A stretch of DNA of 64,000 bases, from positions 1-64,000 of the forward strand of contig NZ_JACJST010000028.1 in assembly GCF_014698305.1 (NCBI RefSeq). Reading direction: 5' to 3'. Shown in pieces: positions 18,482 through 26,924 of the stretch. Both the position numbers and the translations under genes were made by a program. Position 1 is the first letter of the stretch, and every line of letters begins with the position of its first letter. Source of the DNA: Anabaena lutea FACHB-196 (GTDB lineage Bacteria; Cyanobacteriota; Cyanobacteriia; Cyanobacteriales; Nostocaceae). The notes below the pieces were generated by a model. That model was not told the origin of the DNA and ran no database searches. It saw only the letters and a list, made by a program, of their open reading frames with translations.

Positions 18482-18984
18482 AAGGATAAATACAATTAAC
18501 GGTTATTTGGTCGAGTTACCGTAGTTGCTGTCTAAAAAAGAGCGTATCAGATGCGACATAGAAAATCAATAGTTTTTACACTTAAAAACAACTATTTTCC
18601 AATCGGGCATTGTATGTATTTTTTGTTACTATTTAAAAATAAAAATACTTATAGGCTTGAATTGTTGATAAATGATTTATTTCTAGAAATTGGGGAAATA
18701 AAATCTGGAATATACTTTAAAACCAATATTGATAATTTGTATAAAATATAACTAGACGCTTAGTGAAAAATGTATGATTTGACTAAATAATTATGGTCAT
18801 AAATTGATACTAGCTAATTTATGGTATTGTAATTTTTCATGAAACTGCTAAAATCCCCATATTACCTATCGCTAATGTGATGTTTTGTCTAGGATTCATA
18901 ACTAGATACCTGCGATCGCGTATTAGCATAAAGTATATGTACTTTATTTCTATCAACTAACTGTAGTTTAACAGGAGGAAAAAA
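18482..18984. other. Divergent control region of the two sulfate-binding protein genes
   Basis: About 500 bp of AT-rich DNA between the divergent sbpA genes. Both promoters must lie here. It includes the palindrome at 18928-18947 and a weaker one, ATAAAT-g-ATTTAT, near 18668-18680. A 66-codon plus frame (18551-18751) is judged to be noise. Confidence 0.6.
18928..18947. promoter_or_regulatory. Perfect 8-4-8 palindrome, candidate operator of sbpA-cysTW
   Basis: ATAAAGTA and TACTTTAT flank TATG, centred about 47 nt before the sbpA ATG at 18985. The symmetry and position suit a transcription-factor site, possibly for a sulfur-responsive regulator. The regulator is not known from this sequence. 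Confidence 0.5.
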
Positions 18985-20112
18985 ATGAATTTATGGCAGC
19001 GCTTACTGAAACAATGGCAACTTAGGTTAAGACCAAATTCGCTCAAAGGCTTTGTATCACTATTTTTAGTTGGGGGAATTTTGACTGTAGCACTTGCTTC
19101 TTGCTCTGGTGCGAATAACACTGCTGCGAATAACACTAGTACTACCACTGAAACTGCTGCTGGCGAAAAGAAGCAAAATGTAGAACTAACCCTTGTCTCT
19201 TTTGCTGTCACCAAAGCTGCTCACGAAGCCATTATTCCTAAATTTGTGGAAAAATGGCAAAAAGAACATAACCAAACTGTCACCTTTAAACAAAGTTATG
19301 GTGGTTCTGGTTCTCAAACTCGCGCCGTCATTGATGGTTTAGAAGCAGATGTTGTTCACTTAGCACTGGCTGGGGACACATCAAAAATTGAAAAAGCGGG
19401 ATTAATTCAGCCAGGATGGGAAAAAGAAAGTCCCAATAATGCTATTGTTTCTAAGTCTGTAGCAGCTTTAGTCACTCGTGAAGGCAACCCGAAAGGTATC
19501 AAGAATTGGGCAGATTTAGCAAAAGATAATGTTAAACTGATTACCGCTGATCCCAAAACTTCAGGAGTTGCACGTTGGAATTTTCTGGCATTGTGGAACT
19601 CAGTCATTAAAACTGGTGGAGATGAAGCCAAAGCCACTGATTTTGTGACTAAAGTTTACAACAATGTTCCCATCTTGACAAAAGATGCTCGTGAAGCTAC
19701 AGATGCATTTTTCAAGCAAGGTCAAGGTGATGCGCTGATCAACTATGAAAATGAAATTGTACTAGCAGAACAAAAGGGTGAAAAAGTGACTGCGATTATC
19801 CCTGATGTGAATATTTCCATTGATAATCCCATCGCTGTTGTAGATAAGAATGTTGATAAACACGGTAATCGTGAAGTAGCAGAAGGTTTCGTCAAATTCC
19901 TATTTACTCCAGAAGCACAACAGGAATTTGCCAAGGTGGGATTTCGTCCTGTAGATGATACTGTTGCTAAAACTAAGGAATTTGCCGATAAATATCCTCC
20001 AGTAAAAACTTTGGGTACAGTTGAGGACTTCGGTGGTTGGGATGCAGTTCAGAATAAGTTTTTTGCTGACGGGACAGTTTTTGACCAAATCCAAGCCAAA
20101 AAGAAGCGGTAA
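18985..20112 (+). CDS. sbpA: Sulfate ABC transporter, sulfate-binding lipoprotein (copy 2)
   Basis: A 375-residue paralogue of the divergent binding protein. It starts with a lipoprotein signal ending in the lipobox LASC (Cys about residue 40), so it should be membrane-tethered. The same family motifs are present (SYGGSGSQTRAVIDGLEADVV, DPKTSGVARWNFLALW, LFTPEAQQEFAKVGFRPV). A strong AGGAGG lies 6-7 nt before the ATG. It heads an operon with cysT (42 nt downstream) and cysW. The two binding proteins may differ in affinity or in sulfate versus thiosulfate preference; that is inference. Confidence 0.94.
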   Translation: MNLWQRLLKQWQLRLRPNSLKGFVSLFLVGGILTVALASCSGANNTAANNTSTTTETAAGEKKQNVELTLVSFAVTKAAHEAIIPKFVEKWQKEHNQTVTFKQSYGGSGSQTRAVIDGLEADVVHLALAGDTSKIEKAGLIQPGWEKESPNNAIVSKSVAALVTREGNPKGIKNWADLAKDNVKLITADPKTSGVARWNFLALWNSVIKTGGDEAKATDFVTKVYNNVPILTKDAREATDAFFKQGQGDALINYENEIVLAEQKGEKVTAIIPDVNISIDNPIAVVDKNVDKHGNREVAEGFVKFLFTPEAQQEFAKVGFRPVDDTVAKTKEFADKYPPVKTLGTVEDFGGWDAVQNKFFADGTVFDQIQAKKKR

Positions 20113-20154
20113 TTGGTAATTTGTGAAAAATAACTATTGACTCAATTATGAATT

Positions 20155-21024
20155 ATGACTGTATCTTCTCCTGTGCAAGCTAACATTAAACCTTCTGTTT
20201 GGAAGGTATTCTTAGATAATGTGATTCACCTTCCTTGGACTTGGCGAATTACCATAGGATACCTATTTGTGATGTTGTTTGTTCCCATAACGGCCATGTT
20301 CCTCAAAGCCAGTACGGAACCTCCGGCTAAGTTTTGGGAAATCGCTACCAATGAGTTAGCATTGTCCACTTACAATGTTACTTTTGTAACTTCACTGTTT
20401 GCGGCGCTACTCAATGGTGTGTTTGGAACTTTGATTGCTTGGGTATTGGTACGTTATGATTTCCCTTTCAAACGGATAATTGATGCCACGGTTGATTTAC
20501 CTTTTGCTTTACCAACATCAGTTGCTGGTTTAACTTTAGCAACTGTTTACAGCGATAATGGTTGGATTGGTTCACTGTTAGCACCACTGGGAATTAAGGT
20601 ATCTTTTACCCGGTTGGGGGTTGGGGTAGCAATGATATTTATATCTCTGCCTTTTATCGTGCGGACTGTGCAACCTGTGCTTCAGGAAATGGAACATGAA
20701 ATTGAAGAAGCAGCTTGGTGTCTGGGTGCGACTCAATGGCAGACTTTCTGGAAAGTAATTTTACCGCCTTTATTTCCCACAATTTTGACGGGTGTGGCTT
20801 TGGGTTTTTCCCGCGCAGTCGGGGAGTATGGTTCAACGGTAATTATTTCTTCCAATACCTCTTTTAAAGATTTGATTGCACCTGTGCTAATTTTTCAGCG
20901 CTTGGAACAGTATGACTATTCTGGTGCAACAGTCATTGGTGTGGTTTTACTAGCAATTTCTTTAGTGCTGTTACTGGCAATTAATTTCTTACAAGCTTGG
21001 GCGAGAAGATATGACAACAGATAA
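20155..21024 (+). CDS. cysT: Sulfate ABC transporter permease CysT
   Basis: A 289-residue inner-membrane permease with about six helices. The cytoplasmic EAA loop that contacts the ATPase is [21 protein letters not shown], followed by [20 protein letters not shown]. It pairs with CysW to form the channel for sulfate/thiosulfate. It is in the operon sbpA-cysT-cysW, with its 3' end overlapping cysW by 14 nt, which implies translational coupling. Confidence 0.95.
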   Translation: MTVSSPVQANIKPSVWKVFLDNVIHLPWTWRITIGYLFVMLFVPITAMFLKASTEPPAKFWEIATNELALSTYNVTFVTSLFAALLNGVFGTLIAWVLVRYDFPFKRIIDATVDLPFALPTSVAGLTLATVYSDNGWIGSLLAPLGIKVSFTRLGVGVAMIFISLPFIVRTVQPVLQEMEHEIEEAAWCLGATQWQTFWKVILPPLFPTILTGVALGFSRAVGEYGSTVIISSNTSFKDLIAPVLIFQRLEQYDYSGATVIGVVLLAISLVLLLAINFLQAWARRYDNR

Positions 21025-21850
21025 GAGGAATAGTACTAAACAGCAAAGTTGGGTTCCAGGTGTTTTGATTGCGATCGCGATCGCTTATTTATTTTTAGTC
21101 CAATATATCCCAACGATCAACCTTTTTTTTGAAGCTTTCAAAAAAGGATTCACCCCATTTCTATCTAACCTCACAAAACCGGAATTTCTCCATGCCGCTT
21201 GGCTAACTTTGTTACTGGCTTTAATTGCTTTGCCTGTAAATACAGTATTTGGTTTATGTGCCGCTTGGGCGATCGCTCGCCATAAATTCCCAGGACGCGC
21301 TATAGTTCTGAGTATAATCGACCTCCCCTTTTCTATTTCCCCAGTCGTAGCTGGTTTAATGATTGTGCTACTTTATGGAAGACAAGGCTGGTTTGGCCCT
21401 TGGCTTCAGGCACATAATATCCAGATTATCTTTGCATTTCCCGGCATGGTTCTAGCTACAGCATTTGTGAGTATGCCTTTTGTAGCCAGAGAAGTAATTC
21501 CCATCTTAGAAGAATATGGCAAAGATCAAGAAGAAGCAGCTAGAACCCTAGGTGCAAATGATTGGCAGACATTTTGGCGTGTCACCTTACCCAGTATCCG
21601 TTGGGGCTTACTCTATGGCTTAATTTTAACCAATGCCAGAGCAATGGGTGAATTTGGGGCTGTTTCCGTCGTATCTGGTAACATTGCCAACACAACTCAG
21701 AGTCTACCGTTATTTGTAGAAGACGCTTATAAACAGTATGAATCCGAAGCTGCTTTTTCAGCGGCTGTAATTTTGGCGCTTTTAGCAGTAGTAACTTTGG
21801 TACTGAAAGAGATTCTAGAACGGAAAACCAAAATTAAAGAAGTTGAATAA
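21011..21850 (+). CDS. cysW: Sulfate ABC transporter permease CysW
   Basis: A 279-residue permease with about six hydrophobic segments and the EAA loop [21 protein letters not shown], then [19 protein letters not shown] typical of CysW. It overlaps the end of cysT. No ATPase gene (cysA) follows within the window, so the ATP-binding subunit must be encoded elsewhere. Confidence 0.95.
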   Translation: MTTDKRNSTKQQSWVPGVLIAIAIAYLFLVQYIPTINLFFEAFKKGFTPFLSNLTKPEFLHAAWLTLLLALIALPVNTVFGLCAAWAIARHKFPGRAIVLSIIDLPFSISPVVAGLMIVLLYGRQGWFGPWLQAHNIQIIFAFPGMVLATAFVSMPFVAREVIPILEEYGKDQEEAARTLGANDWQTFWRVTLPSIRWGLLYGLILTNARAMGEFGAVSVVSGNIANTTQSLPLFVEDAYKQYESEAAFSAAVILALLAVVTLVLKEILERKTKIKEVE

Positions 21851-22059
21851 TTCGTAATTGCAATGATTGAAATATCAATGGATTTCATAATTTTGTGCAG
21901 CCTTATATCATATCCAGTTTAATACTTATCATTTAGACTGACGCGGAGACGCGGGGACGCGGAGAATTTTTTTGATAAGTGATGAGGCGGACATGATATT
22001 ACATAAAATTGGCATTACTAGAAAAAATATCAAATTCCTTTCTTTGCAAGAGGTTTTTT

Positions 22060-22326
22060 ATGGCTAGTGAAAATGCACTTATCTATCAAAGAATTCGGGT
22101 GAGAATTCCTAAAGACTATCACCAAGAACCTGTAATTTCTCGTTTAGTATCTGACTACGGACTGACTGTGAATATCAAAGTAGCAATTCTAGGACGTGAT
22201 GCTATTGGTGATGGTTGGTTTGAGCTAGATTTACAAGGAACAAAAGCACAAATTCAAAACGGGTTAATCTATCTCCAAGAACTGGATTTAGAAGTTTGGG
22301 ATGATAAAAAAATTAGTCATTGGTGA
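22060..22326 (+). CDS. NIL-domain protein
   Basis: An 88-residue protein consisting of one ferredoxin-like NIL domain (RIRVRIPKDYHQEPVISRLVSDYGLTVNI...). The domain is otherwise found at the C terminus of MetN-type ABC ATPases, where it senses methionine. The ATG at 22060 is chosen because AGAGG lies about 7 nt upstream; an earlier in-frame TTG has no support. It sits 209 bp after cysW, suggesting a role in sulfur-compound sensing or transport. That role is inferred from context only. Confidence 0.8.
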   Translation: MASENALIYQRIRVRIPKDYHQEPVISRLVSDYGLTVNIKVAILGRDAIGDGWFELDLQGTKAQIQNGLIYLQELDLEVWDDKKISHW

Positions 22327-22461
22327 TTACAGCAGTTTTCACTCATAGCATTTCCTAGTCTAATGAAGTACAAAATTATCTGCGTTCATCTGCGTTTAAT
22401 GATTACTGCTTGTACCTCACTTGAATAGGAATTGCTATATAATGATTAGGAAGCAATGGAT

Positions 22462-23001
22462 TTACTCAAACACTGGCGACCAAATATCAGAAATTGCTAC
22501 TTCCCAACCAGGTAATAAATTAGGAAGAGTTAGAATATCACCATCTTTCAATATTAGTTTTTCACCAGAATTGTAAACTTCTAAAGTTCTAGTTTTCGGA
22601 TTAATTAAAATCCCAACTTGAGAACCAAGACTGATAAATTCTTGAATTTTGGTGCGGAGTTTTTCTAAAGAATCAGTTTTTGATTTTACCTCAACCACCA
22701 AATCAGGAACTAATTCCGCATAGTCTTCCGTCGAACGTTTTAACCTGTCAGCCCGCACAAAAGAAACATCAGGCGCTCGTAAATCTGTATTCGGTAATCT
22801 AAAACCCGCACTCGAACCAACTACACGCCCTAGTTTACGCGGTCTTACCCAGTTACCTAACATTCTCGCAAACTCGGTTCCTACTTCTTCAGACTCATAA
22901 CCTGACGGACTCATAACAATTATGCTCCCATCGACTAATTCCATGCGATAGTCAGGATAAGCTACCTGCATTTTCTCTAGGTCTTGGACAGTCAGAGACA
23001 T
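22462..23001 (-). CDS. Uma2 family (DUF820) putative restriction-like endonuclease
   Basis: A 179-residue protein with the PD-(D/E)XK-like layout of the Uma2 family: ELVDGSIIVMSPSG, then APDVSFV and PDLVVEVKSKTDS carrying the acidic residues and lysine. These genes are very abundant in filamentous cyanobacteria and their function is largely unknown. It is divergent from the Zur-box gene at 23106, with about 100 bp between starts. Confidence 0.85.
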   Translation of the reverse strand: MSLTVQDLEKMQVAYPDYRMELVDGSIIVMSPSGYESEEVGTEFARMLGNWVRPRKLGRVVGSSAGFRLPNTDLRAPDVSFVRADRLKRSTEDYAELVPDLVVEVKSKTDSLEKLRTKIQEFISLGSQVGILINPKTRTLEVYNSGEKLILKDGDILTLPNLLPGWEVAISDIWSPVFE

Positions 23002-23083
23002 AAGGCTTGCTCCTCAAGTATCTAAATCTATTTTGGCATTTCTGGTGAACTTTATATTACCTGACTTAACTTGGCAAAATACA

Positions 23084-23098
23084 CAATAATGATTATCA
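23084..23098. promoter_or_regulatory. Zur-box-like operator
   Basis: CAATAATGATTATCA matches 13 of 15 positions of the cyanobacterial Zur consensus TGATAATNATTATCA. It ends 7 nt before the ATG of the COG0523-like gene. The same stretch also forms a perfect 15-bp palindrome, TAATGATTATCATTA. Zur with zinc normally represses at such sites, so the downstream genes are probably induced in zinc shortage. Confidence 0.7.
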
Positions 23099-23105
23099 TT
23101 AAAAT

Positions 23106-23885
23106 ATGAATATACCAATTATCACAGTTGTTGCTGGACTCGCAGGCTGTGGGAAAACTACCTGGATTTGCCAAAAGTTGCAAAATACCGCCTCCCTTGA
23201 CAATGTAATTTATTATAGTCCTGGAAATGGCAAAGTTCCCATAGACCAAACACGCCTAGCTGCGGAATTCCCAGAAGTAAAAATCTTTGGAGATGGTCAA
23301 GAAATCGAATTTTATACCCAGCTAGAAACCGCCAAACTAGCCTATATTGAACTGGGGTTTTATTTGGAATTAACGGCAATTCAGCAAATATTAAACGATG
23401 TACCTTATATTTCTATAGCTATTTTACCACCACACCTCAAAGATTCTGAATATCATAATTGGGCAGAAAAAATTATCACAGGTGCAAATATTGATATCAG
23501 TATTTCCCCAAGTCAACTTTGGCGCGTTCCCAGTAGTGGTCAAGTTATTGACGAAGACAGTTTACATGATTTTTGGTATGAAATTACTCATCATGCTTAT
23601 GGTCAAGTTACCCGTGCTAAAGGTATCTTTGATGTAGCTGATGGTCGGTCAATTTACGGTGATTTTGTCGCGGGTATCCCCACTACAGATTTTCTGGAAT
23701 TGGATATTCCACGTCATTTAGAAGGCAGACCACAGCGCTTTAGTGGTATAGAAGTATGGGGTAAAAATTTAGACGAGTCAGCAATTAAACAAACTTTACA
23801 AGATTGTTATTTGTCAGACATGGGCATCAAACAATACCAAGAACAGGTCAAACAGATTTTATCAGAAGGGGAGATAACTCAGTGA
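23106..23885 (+). CDS. Divergent COG0523/CobW-like P-loop protein lacking the CxCC metal motif
   Basis: A 259-residue protein. Walker A is GLAGCGKTT at residues 10-18. The C-terminal 90 residues follow the CobW C-terminal domain (QVTRAKGIFDVADG..., RPQRFSGIEVWGKNLDE, then a terminal DCYLS). Between them, the G3E metal-binding CxCC and the guanine-specificity NKxD seen in canonical COG0523 proteins are absent. COG0523 proteins are zinc or other metal chaperones with GTPase activity. A Zur-box-like site lies just upstream. It overlaps the following metallophosphoesterase gene by 4 nt (GTGA), so the two are translationally coupled. It may be a regulatory or degenerate partner of the canonical COG0523 gene at 28400. 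Confidence 0.75.
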   Translation: MNIPIITVVAGLAGCGKTTWICQKLQNTASLDNVIYYSPGNGKVPIDQTRLAAEFPEVKIFGDGQEIEFYTQLETAKLAYIELGFYLELTAIQQILNDVPYISIAILPPHLKDSEYHNWAEKIITGANIDISISPSQLWRVPSSGQVIDEDSLHDFWYEITHHAYGQVTRAKGIFDVADGRSIYGDFVAGIPTTDFLELDIPRHLEGRPQRFSGIEVWGKNLDESAIKQTLQDCYLSDMGIKQYQEQVKQILSEGEITQ

Positions 23886-24694
23886 AAATAGCAATTATGT
23901 CCTGTATTCATGGCAATTCTGAAGCTTTGGATGCAGTTTTATTAGATATCGATCACCAAAAAGCTGAAAAAATCTTTTGTCTGGGAGATTTAGTCGGATA
24001 TGGCCCCTATCCAAATGAGGTAGTAACACAAATTCGTGCTTTGGATATTCCTACTTGTGCTGGTTGTTGGGATGAAGATATTGTTGAAGGTTTAAATGCT
24101 TGTGATTGCAGTTATCCTTCGTTATTAGCTGAAAACAGGGGTAAAATAGCTCATGAATGGACTAATAAACAAATCAATCTCGAAAATAGAGAATTTTTAG
24201 CCCAATTACCCCATAGTTTCCGTGAGGAAAATTTAGCTTTTGTTCACGGTAGTCCTCACAGCAATCACGAATACTTGTTACCTGAACTTGACGCTTTTAC
24301 CGCTTTAGAACGAGTACTTTTTACAGATGCAGATGTGCTATTTTGTGGTCATACTCATGTCCCTTATGTCCGTAATTTGGATGCAGGTAGTTTGCAAGTG
24401 CGTGTTCAAGGTGAAGGTACAGAAGCAAGGGAAATCAATTTTACAGCTAACCTGAAACGGATTATTAATGTTGGTTCTGTGGGAGAACCTCGACATGGAA
24501 GACCTAATGCAACTTATGTGATTTATGACACCGATAATCAAGAAGTGAAGCTGAGGGAAGTTGCTTACGATTATCAAAAAACCTGTGCCGCGATTATTGA
24601 GAAGGGTTTACCTGCTATTTTTGCTTGGCGTTTGTCTCAAGGTTTGGAATATGCTGAAAGGGCTGATGATGCAACTCATGTTTGTACTAAGTAA
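23882..24694 (+). CDS. Metallophosphoesterase family protein (YfcE/MJ0936-like)
   Basis: A 270-residue calcineurin-like phosphoesterase. The GTG at 23882 is chosen: GGGGAG lies about 8 nt upstream and it overlaps the stop of the preceding gene. Motifs: the first DxH reads SCIHGN (Asp replaced by Cys, His kept), GD in CLGDLVGYGP, the GNH(D/E) region reads AGCWDED, then VHGSPH and the closing GHTHVP. So most but not all metal ligands are conserved. It is coupled to the COG0523-like gene under the Zur-box-like site. The substrate is unknown. The Asp-to-Cys change could alter metal preference. Confidence 0.8.
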   Translation: MKIAIMSCIHGNSEALDAVLLDIDHQKAEKIFCLGDLVGYGPYPNEVVTQIRALDIPTCAGCWDEDIVEGLNACDCSYPSLLAENRGKIAHEWTNKQINLENREFLAQLPHSFREENLAFVHGSPHSNHEYLLPELDAFTALERVLFTDADVLFCGHTHVPYVRNLDAGSLQVRVQGEGTEAREINFTANLKRIINVGSVGEPRHGRPNATYVIYDTDNQEVKLREVAYDYQKTCAAIIEKGLPAIFAWRLSQGLEYAERADDATHVCTK

Positions 24695-24778
24695 GTGGGC
24701 GTTAAAAAATATAAGATCAACCTAACTCCCAACTCCCTACCTCTTTCTTTGTACGGAGAGGTTTTATAAGAAGTAATT

Positions 24779-24818
24779 AAACGCAAATAAACGCAGATAA
24801 ACGCAGATAAATGCAGAT
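24779..24818. repeat. Tandem 10-bp repeat (AAACGCAGAT type)
   Basis: Four imperfect copies of AAACGCAGAT lie between the two phosphoesterase-like genes, followed by a common cyanobacterial repeat (GCTGAGGCGCAGGGGGCGCAGAG, about 24852-24874) that runs up to the next start codon. Confidence 0.75.
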
Positions 24819-24885
24819 GATATCTGGATGATGGCAAAAGTTGATTCAAACCGCTGAGGCGCAGGGGGCGCAGAGAAAGAAGAAA

Positions 24886-25635
24886 ATGACTAAATGGGCT
24901 ATTTTAAGCGGAATTGAGGGTAATTTAGCGGCTTATGAGGCTGTAATGGCTGATGTTAAGCGTCTGCGGGATGTTGAGGCTTTATATATTTTGGGTGATT
25001 TGGTGGGGCCAAATCAAGATTCTGAGAAGTTGGTTGCAAGAGTTCGTAATCCAAAGCGCGGGGAGTTGGAACCTTTAGTTTGTAAGGGTTGGTGGGAAGA
25101 ACAATGTTTTATTCTGCACGGTGTGGCTGGGACTGGGGAACCGACGGAGTTAATGGCTAAGTATGGGGGAGATACTGTTAAGTTACTTTGGGATTCGGTT
25201 TCTCGTCCGACTGTGCAATGGTTGCGAAATTTGGATTTTGGTTTTTTTGAACTTGATTGTTTATTAATTCACGGTTCAACGGTAGCAATTGATGAAACAC
25301 TAACGCCGGAAACACCTCCTATCCAAATGCTTGACCGTTTGGGACGTATGCAAGCAAATAATTTATTCTGCGGTCGTTCTGGTTTAGCTTTTAGATATCA
25401 GCTAGAAGCAGGTTCTATTACTACGGGTGTGACAACTTTGGATAGTTCTCCTACTCCTGAAACTGTGGAAATTTCTCCGCGTCAAGTTATAGGTGTGGGT
25501 AATGTGGGCAGAAATCCAGGAGAAGCAATTTATACTGTTTATGATCCAGAGACGAATTTTGTAGAATTTAAAACTGTACGTTACGGAGTTGGAAAAGGTT
25601 TTCAGGTTTCAACTAAGGTAATTTCTGCTGGGTAA
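24886..25635 (+). CDS. Degenerate metallophosphoesterase-like protein
   Basis: A 249-residue paralogue of the upstream gene, with similar order (LSGIEGNLAAYEAV, ILGDLVGPN, LLIHGST, NVGRNPGEAIYTVYDP). The metal site is largely gone: DxH is GxE (SGIEGN), GNHD is GWWEEQ, and GHTH is GRSG. Only the GD aspartate and one His remain, so catalysis is unlikely. The ATG at 24886 is used because the upstream TTG-started extension is repeat-derived. The 191-bp gap to the previous gene carries repeats, so co-transcription is uncertain. A pseudoenzyme or binding partner of the active paralogue is plausible. Confidence 0.7.
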   Translation: MTKWAILSGIEGNLAAYEAVMADVKRLRDVEALYILGDLVGPNQDSEKLVARVRNPKRGELEPLVCKGWWEEQCFILHGVAGTGEPTELMAKYGGDTVKLLWDSVSRPTVQWLRNLDFGFFELDCLLIHGSTVAIDETLTPETPPIQMLDRLGRMQANNLFCGRSGLAFRYQLEAGSITTGVTTLDSSPTPETVEISPRQVIGVGNVGRNPGEAIYTVYDPETNFVEFKTVRYGVGKGFQVSTKVISAG

Positions 25636-25802
25636 TTTTTGGTTTTGTTTCCCAACCAGAAGCCAAGATAGAACTACTGTATAGATGATATTGAATTAAC
25701 TCAGATATTTTTAGCTAATTTGGCTAAGATGGACTGATTGACAATCAACTGGTCTGAAAAGATGGTTGGTTTATTTTCCTAGCCATAAACTTTTTTCCTG
25801 AA

Positions 25803-26174
25803 ATGAACAGAAAATTTATCTTGGCCTTGCTTTCTAGTCCTGTCTTGTTTACGTCTATGCTATCTATGGTGATGATGGCTAGACCAGCCCATGCTAGTCA
25901 AACAGTTACCCCTGTTGGCACTCATCTTTCTTGTGTCCGTTCTCCCCACTCAGCAACTGTACGTCAGGTATGTATACAGGTGGATAATGTTACTCCTACG
26001 ACGGTTAAACCAAATATAGAATTGGCGCAAGTTCAACCTGCTCAAAATCAGTCAGATGAGCTAGAATTCACTGATGCAGAAAGTGATGAAGCGATTAAGT
26101 TGTTTGGCTGTGATTGCCCAGTTTGTCTTAATGCTGTGCGTCAGTTGCATGGTGTAGCACCTTTACCCGTGTAG
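25803..26174 (+). CDS. Small exported protein with C-terminal CxCxxC motif
   Basis: A 123-residue protein with a clear signal peptide (hydrophobic core LALLSSPVLFTSMLSMVMMA, cleavage near RPAHA-SQ). The mature part is about 90 residues, with an acidic stretch (DELEFTDAESDE) and a terminal motif LFGCDCPVCLNAVRQLHG. The same motif type recurs in the exported protein at 30747. The C-x-C-x-x-C arrangement suggests metal binding or a thiol function, but no known family was recognised. It is followed by a strong bidirectional terminator shared with psaK. Confidence 0.7.
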   Translation: MNRKFILALLSSPVLFTSMLSMVMMARPAHASQTVTPVGTHLSCVRSPHSATVRQVCIQVDNVTPTTVKPNIELAQVQPAQNQSDELEFTDAESDEAIKLFGCDCPVCLNAVRQLHGVAPLPV

Positions 26175-26294
26175 TTTTTAAAACCGTATTTATGCATAAT
26201 TGAACTTCATCAAAAAATACAGATGATAGGCAAGTAACTGTGAATATCTGTTGTTGAGATGCTCCCGTTTTGCAGGAGGCATGAGTCAAGGAGA

Positions 26295-26324
26295 AAAAGC
26301 CAGAAATCAAGTTTTCTGGCTTTT
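26295..26324. terminator. Bidirectional Rho-independent terminator
   Basis: A perfect 11-bp stem, AAAAGCCAGAA/TTCTGGCTTTT (26295-26305 with 26314-26324), with A and T tracts on either side. It lies between the convergent CxCxxC-protein gene and psaK and can serve both strands. Confidence 0.9.
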
Positions 26325-26379
26325 AGCTGGAAAAATAAACAATAAATCGATTTAATACAAGCGAAGTTGGGACTCAAGC

Positions 26380-26640
26380 TTAGATTCTGCCGATGTTGTG
26401 GAGTCCGAGGATGATTCCTGTACCTAAGATGTGACCAAAGGCGGTGGTTGCTAATACAGCAGGTAAACCAAAACCACCAAAGAAATTGGGTGCGGGTAGA
26501 GCAGGTTCTGCGTTAGGATATTTGATTGTAAATTTGCCGATAGCGATCGCTAGAATGTTGGCGAGAATCATGATGATGCCAACAGTAGGACTCCATTCTA
26601 GGGTTGTGGGTACAGTAGCGAGTAAGCTAGAGGTCAACAT
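26380..26640 (-). CDS. psaK: Photosystem I reaction centre subunit PsaK
   Basis: An 86-residue thylakoid membrane protein with two transmembrane helices (VGIIMILANILAIAIG and LPAVLATTAFGHILGTGIIL) joined by a loop containing KYPNAEPALPAPNFFGGFG, the PsaK signature. It ends in GLHNIGRI. PsaK sits at the edge of photosystem I and can mediate docking of phycobilisomes or IsiA. The start at 26640 is chosen over a longer open frame because AGGAGA lies 7-9 nt upstream and the N terminus (MLTSSLLATVPTTLEWSPT) matches the family. Cyanobacteria usually have several psaK copies. Confidence 0.93.
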   Translation of the reverse strand: MLTSSLLATVPTTLEWSPTVGIIMILANILAIAIGKFTIKYPNAEPALPAPNFFGGFGLPAVLATTAFGHILGTGIILGLHNIGRI

Positions 26641-26924
26641 CTGGTTTTCTCCTGAGATTATTGAATCATTGAGAATATAATCTTCAAAATTCATCGGAAA
26701 AATCAACAACAAGCCGATTTTTGCAGCAATATTTAACAGTTGTTGCCAATACTTAATAAAAACAATCACTCTACTGATGCCATTTGGTCATCAGCAATAC
26801 AATTACCAGATAAATTGTCTTTTTTTGACTCAGAATACAATGAGCGATGGGTAAACTGAATACGGGCGATCGCTCTCCAGATAATTTAAACTCAAGATGA
26901 GACTGATTATTTCCTGAATTTATT

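Noticed and set aside
18551-18751. 66-codon plus-strand frame between the two sbpA genes
   Set aside because: AT-rich composition with no motif and no ribosome binding site, inside a divergent promoter region.
22009-22059. N-terminal extension of the NIL-domain protein from a TTG codon
   Set aside because: The ATG at 22060 has a ribosome binding site and matches the domain boundary; the extension has neither.
26641-26769. 43-residue N-terminal extension of PsaK
   Set aside because: PsaK N termini match the start at 26640, which has AGGAGA upstream.
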